From Morganella morganii_D (lineage in GTDB: Bacteria > Pseudomonadota > Gammaproteobacteria > Enterobacterales > Enterobacteriaceae): a stretch of DNA of 64,000 bases. Of this stretch, positions 51,258 to 60,960 are shown piece after piece. The stretch lies in assembly GCA_044772875.1 (NCBI GenBank), contig CP173058.1, positions 3,596,001 to 3,660,000 of the forward strand, read 5' to 3'. The notes under the pieces are model-generated. The model made no database searches. It was not told the origin of the DNA and was given only the letters and a program-made list of their open reading frames with translations. Positions within the stretch are counted from its first letter, which is position 1. Every line of letters begins with the position of its first letter. A program made the position numbers and the translations under genes.

Positions 51258-52244
51258 AATAGTTTCGCACCTCCGGTAAGGATAGCTATCTCAATCAAAA
51301 TAGGAAAATCATCCACATGAGTAATTAAGCATATCATTATAACTTTAAGGCGGATTGAGAGAGAATAGGTTTAATCCCTAAATGTATAAAAATTCATGCA
51401 ATGTTAGTTTTTCTTTTAATAGGAGATATTTATTCTAACAAATTGATAATAAAGACTAAATGATATGATATAGCTTATTTCATGATGCAACACTATCTAT
51501 GGATTTGTGAATTTATCGTGTAAAGATACCGGCTCAGGCGGGGGATTTGCCAGGGCGCTGTTACCTTATCTGCCGCAACAGAGCAATAAAGGTTCTTGTC
51601 CGCAGGAGATATTTTACAACAATAGATAGATTGTATCTATTAAAATAACAATATCGATCGATTTTAACGATTGATATTGTTATTCGGCACCAGCAACATT
51701 TAATCTTTTATTTGTATATTGTACTGATTTAAATGATGAATTTCGGTTGATATATTTTGGCAATAATATGAATCGAGCCATGGGAATTATTCAAAAAACC
51801 GATGACAGACATTTTTCCGTGTTACCATCGGCAGGGCAGTATCGGTGTACCGCAGGAACAGTTGGTTCCGGCATCCGGTAAAGCAGGTTATGTAAGCAGC
51901 AATGATTGCGGCAGCAGAGGATTATGGCTGAAGTCAGGCGGTACGGAAGGAAAACAATAAAACCCGGAGCTCTATTCACGGGCCTGGCAAGACGGGATTG
52001 CAGCCACTACTTAACCTCGCTTTTCAGTCAGCGGGAACTGCGCCCCGGTTTTACCTGTTCCGTAAACAGTCTCTCCTGAATCAGTTTGTAAAACTATTTA
52101 TCAGAGAATTTGGTTAAGCTGATGATGAACTTTATATCAGTTAACTGCGATCCGGCTTCCGGATAAGCATAAAAACCGGAATGATATTATTCAGCCGACT
52201 AAATAGAATAAGGCCCGCCGGGTCTTATTCCACATTAAGACTAC
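51258..52244. other. Gene-poor, AT-rich stretch
   Basis: Nearly 1 kb without a supported gene. It contains the 17-bp-stem hairpin at 51644-51684 and scattered pieces that may be old coding sequence. Short open frames here lack ribosome binding sites and family features. Confidence 0.5.
51644..51684. repeat. Long AT-rich inverted repeat
   Basis: AATAACAATATCGATCG (51644-51660) pairs with CGATTGATATTGTTATT (51668-51684), 16 of 17 positions, around a seven-base loop. It may be an operator, a terminator of a lost gene or an element end. Confidence 0.55.
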
Positions 52245-52440
52245 TCAGAAGTTATATTTGATGCCAGGCATGGCGGCACTGTCGTTATAGCCATTATTGC
52301 CAACCTGAACACCCACATTTCCCCATAAGTTCAGGTGCGGATTGATTTGTCCTTCCGCACTAACTATTACGTGAACCTTTACTGCCGGTGAACTCAGTTA
52401 ACTTCTGAGTATAACCGGTCTCAGCGGAGACGGTCAGACC
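52245..52440 (-). pseudogene. Autotransporter beta-barrel C-terminal remnant
   Basis: On the minus strand the segment reads GLTVSAETGYTQKLTEFTGS and, after a frame change, QINPHLNLWGNVGVQVG then NNGYNDSAAMPGIKYNF and a stop. This is the end of a type V autotransporter translocator, with the usual terminal aromatic residue. The rest is missing. A hairpin (AATAAG/CTTATT around GC-rich arms, 52208-52228) follows it, probably its old terminator. Confidence 0.7.
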
Positions 52441-52623
52441 TCAATTCTGTAAACCAGGCAGCTCATTTTCTGCATCCTGCATTTCCTGCAGGATACTTTT
52501 CATCCGCTGAAAATAGAGTTCACCTTCTGTCGTCAGATCAATTTGCCGGGTTGTCCGGTTAAGCAGATTAACACCGGGTTTGTCTTCCTTTACAGATTCA
52601 GTGTTATTTTCAGCTTCTTTCAT
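52441..52623 (-). pseudogene. LysR-type regulator DNA-binding fragment
   Basis: The frame contains GVNLLNRTTRQIDLTTEGEL and YFQRMKSILQEMQDAENEL, the second part of the LysR helix-turn-helix domain. The first helices and the effector domain are absent, and the end runs directly into the autotransporter remnant. It is a decayed fragment. Confidence 0.7.
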
Positions 52624-53075
52624 AAAAGCGCTGATGTGTGATGTCTAATTATGCTTATCCGGTGAATGCTGATTTTCCTGTATCCCGAAGAAAGCGAATG
52701 TTCCCGGATTTTTGCTATCTTCATGTAAATCTTACTGAATACAGCCGTCATCACGACGGCTTACCGGAACAAGTGCTCTGCACAGCGCGGAAATATCAGC
52801 GGCTTTATTCTCTTTTGCCACAAGTGTGGCAATCAGTCGGATCTCATGCATCATTATATTCCTGTGATATAAAATAATTAATGGCAGATATAACGATCTG
52901 TAATGCAATCACTCGGGCATATCATTACTCTGTGACTGTAGGAGCGATAATAAAAATAATATAAAACTTAAAAACCGGTCGGATGAGACAGATAAAAGCC
53001 AAAGAATGAACAGAGAGGTGATAAGAATCTTAAGAGAATATTTATACCCGCTGTAAACCTGACTCCCCTGAAAGC
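52624..53075. other. Gap before the autotransporter terminator
   Basis: About 450 bp. A plus-strand frame at 52638-52877 (79 codons) has no ribosome binding site or recognised family. I see no supported feature. Confidence 0.4.
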
Positions 53076-53106
53076 AAAAAAAGACGAAGAAGATTCTTCG
53101 TCTTTT
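53076..53106 (-). terminator. Intrinsic terminator of the autotransporter gene
   Basis: AAAAGACGAAGAA pairs with TTCTTCGTCTTTT; the minus strand continues into a T-run (A-run 53076-53082 on the plus strand). It lies 21 bp past the stop. Confidence 0.85.
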
Positions 53107-53126
53107 CATTGACAGCACTTCATATA

Positions 53127-55973
53127 TTAAAAGCTGAAACGGTATCCGCCGTTAATCTGGTACTGATCAAACCGGTTACCTGTTGAACTGTCGGCCTCAG
53201 CATACAGGGTGTGTTTTTTGTTAATGCTGGCGCTGATACCCAGTCCGTTGTTCCACCAGTTTCCTTTGAAGCTGTGCGCTTCGCGGGAGCCGTTCAGTTT
53301 GTAGTCCGTATTGCCCTGAAACTCTCTGACAAATCCGGTTTTCAGGTAAACGTTGATCTGACTGTCACCTGTCGTGGTTTCATAACCAATCAGTGTGCCG
53401 GCGCGTCCGATGGTGGAGTCATAGCTGCCGAGGTCGATTTTCAGGCCGTTACTGGCATGAATACCTGTTGAATCCTGATGGCTGTAGGTGAGCTGTGCCT
53501 GAGGCTCGATATAGAAACCATTACCCGCCCGGCTCAGGCTGAATTTCCGGCCTGCTTCCACTGATGCACTGACACCCGTCGAGCTGCCGTCACCACTGAC
53601 ATTATTGTTCTGGCTGTCCGATACACTGAATTTGTTTTTCAGCCGGGAAACTTTGGCAATGCCGTCAACGTAGAAACCGTTGTCTGCTATATAGGTGGTG
53701 TAAAGCCCCAGATGGTATGAGCGGACAGTACCGTCCCCGCCGCGGTAATCCGGTGAACCCTGCGTTAAGCCCGCAAACGTACCGATATACAGCGGTGTGT
53801 CTGGTGCGATACGTTTATCAAAACCCAGTTGTGTACCGCCGTAAGTCATGCCGAACCCGCTCATTTTACCGCCGGCGAATGAATTGAATTTACCGCCGAA
53901 TCCTCTCAGCCATGCATTATTCTCTCCGCCGTTCTGACGCAGATCACCCATGCGCTGCATTAGTGTCTGAGTCTCTGCATAGTTAATCAGATATCCCACG
54001 TTCAGGAAGTTACCGCCTGCATCAGCAGTGGTTGTGATCGGTGGTTTTGGTTTTTCCGGTTCCGGCTCCGGAACTGCCGGTGGCGGAACATAGATACCTG
54101 AAGAGTACAGTTCCCAGTTGTTACCGTTTTTGCGCACATCGTACAGGTAACCGCCTAACTCGACTTCAGACGCGGAGGTAAAGTTAGCTGTGCCGTCTGC
54201 GGTTTCCACAACGGTCAGAACTTCATTACCGGTTGTTGCCAGGCTGCCGCGGTTTAACACGGTTAATGAATGATCACCGGCGCTGGTGCCGGTAACCACC
54301 AGTTTGTCACCGGCGTTATTGACACCTTCGCCGTCACCGGCAATATCAGTGCGCAGCGTGAATGCGCCGTTTCCGCTGAGATTAGCGACACTCAGTGTTG
54401 AATAACCAGTGTCGGATAATCTGTGTGATAAATCGACAGCGGTATTATTCAGTATTAGATTATCCACATTGGAATCATCAGTTACATTCCAGCGGCTGTT
54501 GTTCATGGTGACGTTCAGCAATCCGCCGTTGACGTTATCGCTGTAGGCATTCCCGGTCCACAGTGAGCCGGAAGCCATATCAACATTGATCAGCCCGCCA
54601 CGGGACTGAATACCGCCGTTGATCAGCATTTTACCCGCAGCATTAATCCGGCTGGCCGCATAGCCATCGTTATGCTGAGTGGCAATCGCTATCTGATCAG
54701 CGGTTGCCATATTAATTGTCAGGTCACCTGTCAGATCAATCCGGCTGTTGGTCATGCCATAGACACCACGGGTGCCTGCGGCGCCTGTTACCGTGATATT
54801 TTCACCGGTCATTACACCGCCGCCCAGAGCCCACAGTCCCAGACCCAGACTTCCGTTGCGATCAATCGTAATATCGGTGTTTTTCAGGTTGATCTCAGCG
54901 CCGGAGAACTGGGCTGACGCGCCGTAAGAACCACCGGAGAAAATGGTATTGCGGTTATCTGCAGTACCGGAAAAGTTGATGGTGGTGTTTGTGCCGTTAG
55001 TGACCAGGCCACCGCCCGACTCAGAGTAAAAATGGCTGCCTGCACCGATATTCGCGGTACCTCCGCGCACTTCCAGTGCGTTGGCGCTGTTTCCGCGGGC
55101 GATAATTGTCAGGGCATCTGCTGTGATTTCACCAAAACTCCAGATGCCGTAGGCGTTATCGCCGTTGGTCATAATTTTGCTGCCGGTACCCAGATCAACA
55201 ATTGAGTTTTTCTGGACGTTCATGCCGTATGCATTTGCGCCTTGTGTATCGATAGTCAGCCCGGTTGCGGTAAGACGGGCAGGGCCGTTGGATGCTGTAC
55301 CGTTCAGGCCGTCGATACGGATACCATAGCTTCCGCTGCCGTTGGTTTTAATCGTACTGCCGCTGCCCAGGTCGGCATTACTGCCGTAGTCTCCGATTGA
55401 CAGGCCAATGCCGTTGTTACCTTTGGTTTCAACGGAGAGGCGATCCGCAGTCAGTGAGGAGGCATTACTGACTACCACACCGCTTGCCATACCGGTTCCG
55501 CTTCCTTCCGCTTTGATGCTGCTGCCTGTTCCCAGGTCAGCCTGTACTTTTTTACCGGACAGATCAAGACCAATAGCACTTTTACCGTTCACATCCACGG
55601 TCAGCCCGTTAGCGGTTAACACGCTGTTGTCTCCCTGGATAATTACGCCTTTGGCATATTTATCCGTATCCGTCACATTAACAGTCACGTCATTACCGAG
55701 GTTGATGGTACCCGCCCCGTTGTTATAGGAGTTCAGGACACCATAGCGGCTTCCTGAGGTATCACCGGTGTCGCCGGTGATCCGGTCACCATCGTTAACA
55801 ATAATATTGGTGCCGCTCTGACTGCCGATATCCGCAGCCTGTGCCGTCGGTAAACAGACCGCAGTACTCAGGCTGAGAAGCCCGGCGGCTGCTAACCAGC
55901 CCCGGGGCGGGAGGACGGTATATTCAGAATGAGGGGATCCCTGATATCCCCTGATAAACAGATTAATATTCAT
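53127..55973 (-). CDS. Pertactin-like autotransporter adhesin
   Basis: A 948-residue type Va autotransporter. I start at the ATG at 55973 (MNINLFIRGYQGSPHSEYTV), preceded by AAAAGGAATACT. A long signal sequence ends at AQA before ADIGSQSG (about 43). The passenger (to about 640) is a beta-helix with repeats such as GSGSTIKTNGSGSYGIRIDG and TIDTQGANAYGMNV. A proline-rich linker (YVPPPAVPEPEPEKPKPP, about 640) leads to a classic translocator barrel starting near TQTLMQRMGDLRQNGGENNA and ending YQINGGYRFSF. It would be secreted and surface-exposed, likely an adhesin. The neighbouring MrpJ-like gene may regulate it. Confidence 0.92.
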   Translation of the reverse strand: MNINLFIRGYQGSPHSEYTVLPPRGWLAAAGLLSLSTAVCLPTAQAADIGSQSGTNIIVNDGDRITGDTGDTSGSRYGVLNSYNNGAGTINLGNDVTVNVTDTDKYAKGVIIQGDNSVLTANGLTVDVNGKSAIGLDLSGKKVQADLGTGSSIKAEGSGTGMASGVVVSNASSLTADRLSVETKGNNGIGLSIGDYGSNADLGSGSTIKTNGSGSYGIRIDGLNGTASNGPARLTATGLTIDTQGANAYGMNVQKNSIVDLGTGSKIMTNGDNAYGIWSFGEITADALTIIARGNSANALEVRGGTANIGAGSHFYSESGGGLVTNGTNTTINFSGTADNRNTIFSGGSYGASAQFSGAEINLKNTDITIDRNGSLGLGLWALGGGVMTGENITVTGAAGTRGVYGMTNSRIDLTGDLTINMATADQIAIATQHNDGYAASRINAAGKMLINGGIQSRGGLINVDMASGSLWTGNAYSDNVNGGLLNVTMNNSRWNVTDDSNVDNLILNNTAVDLSHRLSDTGYSTLSVANLSGNGAFTLRTDIAGDGEGVNNAGDKLVVTGTSAGDHSLTVLNRGSLATTGNEVLTVVETADGTANFTSASEVELGGYLYDVRKNGNNWELYSSGIYVPPPAVPEPEPEKPKPPITTTADAGGNFLNVGYLINYAETQTLMQRMGDLRQNGGENNAWLRGFGGKFNSFAGGKMSGFGMTYGGTQLGFDKRIAPDTPLYIGTFAGLTQGSPDYRGGDGTVRSYHLGLYTTYIADNGFYVDGIAKVSRLKNKFSVSDSQNNNVSGDGSSTGVSASVEAGRKFSLSRAGNGFYIEPQAQLTYSHQDSTGIHASNGLKIDLGSYDSTIGRAGTLIGYETTTGDSQINVYLKTGFVREFQGNTDYKLNGSREAHSFKGNWWNNGLGISASINKKHTLYAEADSSTGNRFDQYQINGGYRFSF

Positions 55974-56125
55974 AGTATTCCTTTTCATGATTTTTATTTT
56001 CCAAAAAACATAAAAATTATGTAAATAAGGTATTTTTATTGTCATTATTATTGATATGAGGTGAGAAACAGGAAGTATCGCCCTGATGCATAACAATAAT
56101 AATTAACAGTTTTATTAACCGGTAT

Positions 56126-56395
56126 TTACCAGTTCCTGGTGGTGTATTTGCTGAAAAAGTCATGCTCCGTATCAGATATACGGGTAAAGAATTCAGCAGG
56201 TGTTATATTAAATACAGCAAGTATATTAATGAGTGTTGAAACGGATATTTCACTCGTGGCATTTTCATAACGTGATATCTGCTGCTGGCTGATCCCCAGT
56301 TCCACGCCAAGATCAACGCCACTCATTCTTTTTTCTTTGCGTAATTTTCTTATCAGTGCGCCTACATCATGCAGTAATATCTGATTATTTTTCAT
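56126..56395 (-). CDS. MrpJ-like XRE-family regulator
   Basis: An 89-residue single-domain helix-turn-helix protein: VGALIRKLRKEKRMSGVDLG with ELGISQQQISRYENATSEIS (about 12-50), the ISQQQ(I/V)SRYE signature of MrpJ-type proteins in Proteus and relatives, which repress motility while fimbriae are made. I choose the ATG at 56395; a GTG four codons earlier is possible. It lies 153 bp upstream of the autotransporter on the same strand, so it may act on the adhesin or on motility genes elsewhere. Confidence 0.82.
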   Translation of the reverse strand: MKNNQILLHDVGALIRKLRKEKRMSGVDLGVELGISQQQISRYENATSEISVSTLINILAVFNITPAEFFTRISDTEHDFFSKYTTRNW

Positions 56396-57286
56396 AATAG
56401 ATTCCACTCACCGGGTCATAACAGGATTCAGGTGTGGCCTGTCTCCTTATATGGAATAGGTGCTGATTCAGCAGGGGTAATATTAATTAATGTAAAAACA
56501 AAAATTGCAATACTTTGTAATAATATTAATTACAGTTACCCGTCTTCTGCGTATAAATAACTATCATCTGGTAGTGAAATATACAAGGTATATAAAAATA
56601 TAAAAAATTGTTATTAACGATCGATATCTTATTTATGATAGATAAAACCTATCACAATTGTATTATTGATCGGTTTTGACGATCTTTTACATGTTAATTG
56701 TGTAGAGGAATAGTAGCAACAAGCATCTTTTAAATGTTATTTTTAGTATTATATTTAATATGTTATGTGATTTTAAACCGTTTTTGGCAGGAAAAAAGAG
56801 CTGATAATACACTCTTCGGGTTTTTCGGGGAGCCTACGGAAAACTGTGATAGTTTTCACACACATTCTTACACTTTTCCTTCCGGTTTTGGCAGGTTATT
56901 TAGCTGTTGTTTAACGCGTGACGTGTCTATTGCGGCGATATTTGCTTTTTATGCATAAATTGTCGATATTCTTCGTCGTCAGGAGCGGAGGAGCAGTTTT
57001 TTGTACTTTCGGTAGCCTTCATCCTGTATTTATATTTGTATCTGTCGTTATAATGGATTCTGTTTTCAGACGTAAGTAAATATTTCTTAAAATATGATTT
57101 AATAATGCTGCTGGTGAGGTTTGGAATGCAGTTTTCCGGGGGATATTTTGGTGTGATGATTTTTAATCATATTTTTCAGGTATTAAATTCAGCGGAATTT
57201 ACCTGTTTTTATATCCGGTAATATGCGTTAAGAATAGCATTAATCTGCTATTTACTATATCTTAATGCAGTATGTTTTTTATTCAG
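56396..57286. promoter_or_regulatory. Long AT-rich region upstream of the MrpJ-like gene
   Basis: About 890 bp with no supported gene. AT content is high, with inverted motifs such as AACGATCGATATC (near 56617) and GATCGGTTTTGACGATC (near 56669). A 74-codon plus-strand frame at 56734-56958 lacks family features. A long AT-rich, H-NS-like silenced control region for the adhesin locus is plausible but inferred. Confidence 0.4.
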
Positions 57287-57586
57287 TCAGCGATTTTTTG
57301 TATTTTCATTATGTGGTAATGCTTTATTCTGAATTTGTTTTTCTTCAGGTGATATATTACGTGTATTTTCCGGTAATGGTATCAGTGTGGCAGTCACATA
57401 AGTGACCCGGCCGACTCTGGCACTGGTGATCTGATAACCGGCACCGGCTTTTTCTGCCTGGCGGGCTATTTTGGTTTCCGCATCGGATAAAGTATCAGCC
57501 CAGGCGGTAATTGTTTGCGCAAAACCGGAGAATGAAATAAAAATCAGAACCGGGAATGCGATTATTTTAAGAGTGTTTTTTACCAT
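57287..57586 (-). CDS. Secreted DUF1471 (YdgH-like) protein
   Basis: A 99-residue protein with a signal peptide (LKIIAFPVLIFISFSGFAQ) and a DUF1471 core: DTLSDAETKIARQAEKAGAG, YQITSARVGRVTYVTATLIP. A hydrophilic tail rich in Asn and Glu (about 75-99) extends beyond the family core. Like the gene at 17222 it probably acts in the periplasm or at the surface; its role is unknown. The start ATG follows GGAAATA. Confidence 0.78.
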   Translation of the reverse strand: MVKNTLKIIAFPVLIFISFSGFAQTITAWADTLSDAETKIARQAEKAGAGYQITSARVGRVTYVTATLIPLPENTRNISPEEKQIQNKALPHNENTKNR

Positions 57587-57667
57587 TATTTCCTCTGCCG
57601 GATGGTTACCATAACGATATTAATGAGGAAACTGTACTGCGGACAAACAATAAAAGAAAGTGCAGAA

Positions 57668-57699
57668 ATGGCGGGTACTGAATTTTCTGCACCCGCCAT
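57668..57699 (-). terminator. Stem-loop after the GST gene
   Basis: ATGGCGGGT pairs with ACCCGCCAT; on the minus strand it is followed by a T-rich stretch (TTTCTGCACTTTCTTTTATT). It lies 18 bp past the GST stop. Confidence 0.65.
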
Positions 57700-57716
57700 A
57701 TGGATAGGTGTAATGT

Positions 57717-58319
57717 TTATTTCGCTGAAAGTACGGCAGCAAATACCGGGTTTAATGCCAGGCTGGCCATATAGGTTTTTATGACCGGTGAAATGGCAAT
57801 TAAACTGTGTTTGGCCAGGAACATCAGAAAACAGCCGACATAAACATCAACCGCGGTCATTGTTTTACCGCATAAATAGGGTGCTCCGGCAGCCAGACCG
57901 GTTTCCAGGCAGGCCATTGTCCGGTAAAAAGAGCCGAATCCGGACATTTTCTGTTCTTCTTCTGTCAGTGTCCGGCCCAATTCTTTGGCGGTAAATGCAG
58001 CTTCGACAGGCCCTGCGGTGAACAGGAACCAGCGGTAATATGCGGCGCGCTCCGGAGAATCAACCGCAGGTGCAAAACCTTTTTCAATGAATTTATCCGC
58101 AAGATACATGCAGATGGCCGCCGTTTCCGTAACAACATGGTCACCGTCTGTTAATGCCGGGACTTTGGCCATCGGGTTGATGGTCAGATAGTCCGGGGTA
58201 TGCATATCCGCACCGTAATCCAGCTCAATGCGCTGATACGGTACATCCAGAATTTTAAGAAATAAATCGACGGTATTCCCGCGTGACATTGCATTGCTGT
58301 AAAGTGTCAGTCCGCTCAT
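57717..58319 (-). CDS. Glutathione S-transferase family protein
   Basis: A 200-residue cytosolic GST. The N-terminal thioredoxin-like domain has LTLYSNAMSRGNTVDLFLKI, the cis-proline region INPMAKVPALTDGD and the glutathione-binding ETAAICMYLADKF. The C-terminal helical domain includes YRWFLFTAGPVEAAFTAKEL and GKTMTAVDVYVGCFLMFLAK. I start at the ATG at 58319, after AGGAGAGCATC. The gene lies 50 bp downstream of a WYL regulator on the same strand, which probably controls it. Confidence 0.92.
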   Translation of the reverse strand: MSGLTLYSNAMSRGNTVDLFLKILDVPYQRIELDYGADMHTPDYLTINPMAKVPALTDGDHVVTETAAICMYLADKFIEKGFAPAVDSPERAAYYRWFLFTAGPVEAAFTAKELGRTLTEEEQKMSGFGSFYRTMACLETGLAAGAPYLCGKTMTAVDVYVGCFLMFLAKHSLIAISPVIKTYMASLALNPVFAAVLSAK

Positions 58320-58369
58320 GATGCTCTCCTGTTTATTGTGTTGAGGCATCATCATAGAGCAGGGGAGTG

Positions 58370-59068
58370 TCAGAATCTGTCAGGAGTCATACATATGACA
58401 TCTTTGAACCAGCGGTCGAGCAGGTATTTTTTGGGGTAAGGCAGTTTGTCCGCTAATACTTCACAGGATTGGATCCGATCGAGCCGGAAATGGCGGTAAT
58501 TTTGCCGTAATTCACACCAGGCGGCGAGAACCTGAACCTCTTTCATATAGCCGATGGCAACCGGCCAGATAACCCGGTTACTGGTCTGACCCTGTTTATC
58601 CTGATAATGCAGCTTAATTTTCAGTTCTTCCCGCAGACTGCGGCGTAATTCCCCGGCAATGTAATTATCCACCTGTGTCAGTTGTGAGGCGGGCACAAAT
58701 AATGTGCTGTTGCTGAAAACGGTACGGGATTCATTTTCCACCACTGCATTAATTTTATTTGCCGCCCGGGCGGCGGAGGCTTTCAGTTCATCATCTGCAT
58801 TACTCTGTACCCAGCGCAATCCCAGAATTAAGGCTTCCAGTTCATTGACATCAAATATCATCGGCGGCAGCAGTAATCCGGATTTCATCTGATATCCGAT
58901 ACCGGCTTCACCGGTAATCTCTGCGCCCTGGCAGCGCAGGGTTTCAATATCCCGGTAAACCGAACGTACACTGATTTGTAATTGCGAGGCAAGGGAATCT
59001 GCCGTAACCGGATAGCGGTTTTCTTTCAGGATCTGTAATAAGGTGAGTAGTCGCTGCGTTCGTGTCAT
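58370..59068 (-). CDS. YafY/DeoR-type WYL-domain transcriptional regulator
   Basis: A 232-residue regulator: N-terminal helix-turn-helix (RLLTLLQILKENRYPVTADS, SVRSVYRDIETLRCQGAEI) and a WYL domain (about 135-210, KLHYQDKQGQTSNRVIWPVA and VLAAWCELRQNYRHFRLDRI). Such proteins bind small effectors or nucleic acid. It is upstream of the GST gene and seven bases downstream of vsr, so it might be co-transcribed with vsr. Confidence 0.9.
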   Translation of the reverse strand: MTRTQRLLTLLQILKENRYPVTADSLASQLQISVRSVYRDIETLRCQGAEITGEAGIGYQMKSGLLLPPMIFDVNELEALILGLRWVQSNADDELKASAARAANKINAVVENESRTVFSNSTLFVPASQLTQVDNYIAGELRRSLREELKIKLHYQDKQGQTSNRVIWPVAIGYMKEVQVLAAWCELRQNYRHFRLDRIQSCEVLADKLPYPKKYLLDRWFKDVICMTPDRF

Positions 59069-59074
59069 AGGGTA

Positions 59075-59545
59075 TCAGCCCGGCGCTATTGTTAATCCGG
59101 AATCCGTAATATTGCCTGAAATGGCGCTGCTCATCAGCCAGGTTTTTATTAATGTCAGCAGCATCGGGTCAGACAGTTTTGTTTTTCCGGTCAGGGCACA
59201 TTCCCAGATAATTAATGTGCGCAGCCCTCTGCGGTGCAATTCCGCAATATATTTTTTATCGCGGGTTTTATTTTCTGATAATTTCTTTTGCCAGAATGCC
59301 GTCCGGGTGGCGGGAAGGTGGAATTTCTCACAATCGTGCATATGCCAGAAACAGCCGTGAATAAAGATCACCGTCCGCCATTTTGCCATCCATATATCGG
59401 GTTTTCCCGGCATATCTGCCGGATATAACCGGAAACGGAAGCCGTTATGATGCAACAGCTTTCTGACATGGTGCTCCGGTTTTGTATCCCGGTTGCGGAT
59501 GGCGCGCATATTCCGGGAACGGGTTTCTTTGTCATGTACATCCAT
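59075..59545 (-). CDS. vsr: Very short patch repair endonuclease
   Basis: Vsr nicks T:G mismatches that arise when 5-methylcytosine deaminates in Dcm sites. The 156-residue product has the N-terminal DVHDKETRSRNMRAIRNRDT, the catalytic GKPDIWMAKWRTVIFIHGCF with WHMHDC, and a zinc-binding set of Cys and His. It lies 81 bp downstream of the cytosine methylase, the natural partner. Confidence 0.96.
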   Translation of the reverse strand: MDVHDKETRSRNMRAIRNRDTKPEHHVRKLLHHNGFRFRLYPADMPGKPDIWMAKWRTVIFIHGCFWHMHDCEKFHLPATRTAFWQKKLSENKTRDKKYIAELHRRGLRTLIIWECALTGKTKLSDPMLLTLIKTWLMSSAISGNITDSGLTIAPG

Positions 59546-59626
59546 CGGATTTTCAGCCGCTGATTTCAGGAATAAACCAAGACTACCCTATTTCCCCGGA
59601 AAAATATGCGATACTCCGCCGGAAGA

Positions 59627-60754
59627 TTATTTTACCGGCGGTAATGCACCTGCCTGTACTAATGCTGCGGTGAGTTTTTCAGCGATGGCTTCCACGACGG
59701 TCATACAGACGGAGTTGCCGAATTGTTTATAGATCTGCCCCTGAGAAACGGCATCGGTAATATAATTTTCCGGAAATCCCTGGAGATTGGCACATTCACG
59801 CGGGGTGAGTTTGCGCGGGTTTTTACCTTCACGGGACTGGTCAATCAGTATTTCAGAACCATCTTTATAATAGCGGGCGCTCAGGGTATTGGTATATTCG
59901 CTGTTTTTATTAAACAGGCAATATCCGAAGCCGTTGCCTCTGGCTTTATGTTCTCTTTTCCGCTTCTGATGCCCTGCCCATAATTTATCAGAGATGGTAA
60001 AACGATCTTTTCTATAACGTACAGCATCTTCAGCCAGCGCTTTTTTACTCTGGAGAATATCGCCGAGGTGGGTAGGCTGGTGAGTCGGCTCCGGCCAGGA
60101 AAACAGGGTGTCAAAATCCGCATCCGGAAACTGGTTGCGATCAAAGCCAATGATGAAAATACGTTCGCGGTTTTGCGGAATACCAAAATCGGCGGCACGC
60201 AGCACACGGAAATCAACCCAATAATTCAGTTTTTCGGACAGTGCGCTGCGGGCCTCTTCACTCAGCGGAATATTATCCGGCACTGTCTGTTCGTACCGGC
60301 CGCGCAGAATATCGAGGATGGTCTGTAATGTCCGGCCGCCGTCGTGGCCGCGCAGTTGTTTGACGTTCTCCAGCAGAAACGCTTTCGGCCGTTTCTCTGT
60401 CATGATGCGCTGAACTTCAAAGAACATGGTGCCGCGGGTGTCGTTGAACCCCTGACGTGCACCCGCCTGTGAAAATGCCTGACACGGAAAGCCGCCGAGA
60501 AGAATATCGTGATCCGGAATATCTCTGGCTGTGATCCGGGTGATATCGCCGTCAGGCATGTCACCGAAATTAGCAAAATAGGTACGCTGGGCGAATTTGT
60601 CCCATTCGGAAGTGAAAACACAGCGGCCGCCCTGTTGCTGAAAAGGCAGGCGGATCCCGCCTATGCCGGCAAAAAGATCGATAAATGTGAATCTGTAATT
60701 ATCAGTGGGTGACTGCCGGAAAGGGGCGTCCTCAGGGTGTTTTTTCAAAATCAT
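59627..60754 (-). CDS. dcm: DNA cytosine-5 methyltransferase (Dcm-like)
   Basis: A 375-residue C5 cytosine methylase. Motifs: I FIDLFAGIGGIRLPFQ (about 24-39), IV GGFPCQAFSQAG (catalytic Cys91), VI AFLLENVKQLRGHDGG, VIII near NRERIFIIGF, IX/X in RKLTPRECANLQGFPENYI and YKQFGNSVCM. The pairing with vsr suggests the CCWGG specificity of Dcm, but it is shorter than E. coli Dcm (472 residues), lacking most of the N-terminal extension, so the recognition site is inferred. No restriction enzyme is nearby. Confidence 0.92.
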   Translation of the reverse strand: MILKKHPEDAPFRQSPTDNYRFTFIDLFAGIGGIRLPFQQQGGRCVFTSEWDKFAQRTYFANFGDMPDGDITRITARDIPDHDILLGGFPCQAFSQAGARQGFNDTRGTMFFEVQRIMTEKRPKAFLLENVKQLRGHDGGRTLQTILDILRGRYEQTVPDNIPLSEEARSALSEKLNYWVDFRVLRAADFGIPQNRERIFIIGFDRNQFPDADFDTLFSWPEPTHQPTHLGDILQSKKALAEDAVRYRKDRFTISDKLWAGHQKRKREHKARGNGFGYCLFNKNSEYTNTLSARYYKDGSEILIDQSREGKNPRKLTPRECANLQGFPENYITDAVSQGQIYKQFGNSVCMTVVEAIAEKLTAALVQAGALPPVK

Positions 60755-60960
60755 CTCCGGTTCGGGAAACAGACGCCGGGCAGTGCGCCGGTTTTACCCG
60801 GAACTATATCACTGCCCGGGGCTCCGGGAAACTGTGGCAGCGGCAGTATTTTTCTGTTTCATATCCTATTTTCGCATGACAGGCAGTGACTATCACCGGT
60901 AGGATAATTTTGCAGCATAATTAATAACCACACTGCCACAATAACAATAATGAGGTGAGC

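Noticed and set aside
56734..56958. 74-codon plus-strand frame in the AT-rich region
   Set aside because: No convincing ribosome binding site, domain or membrane protein pattern beyond chance hydrophobics.
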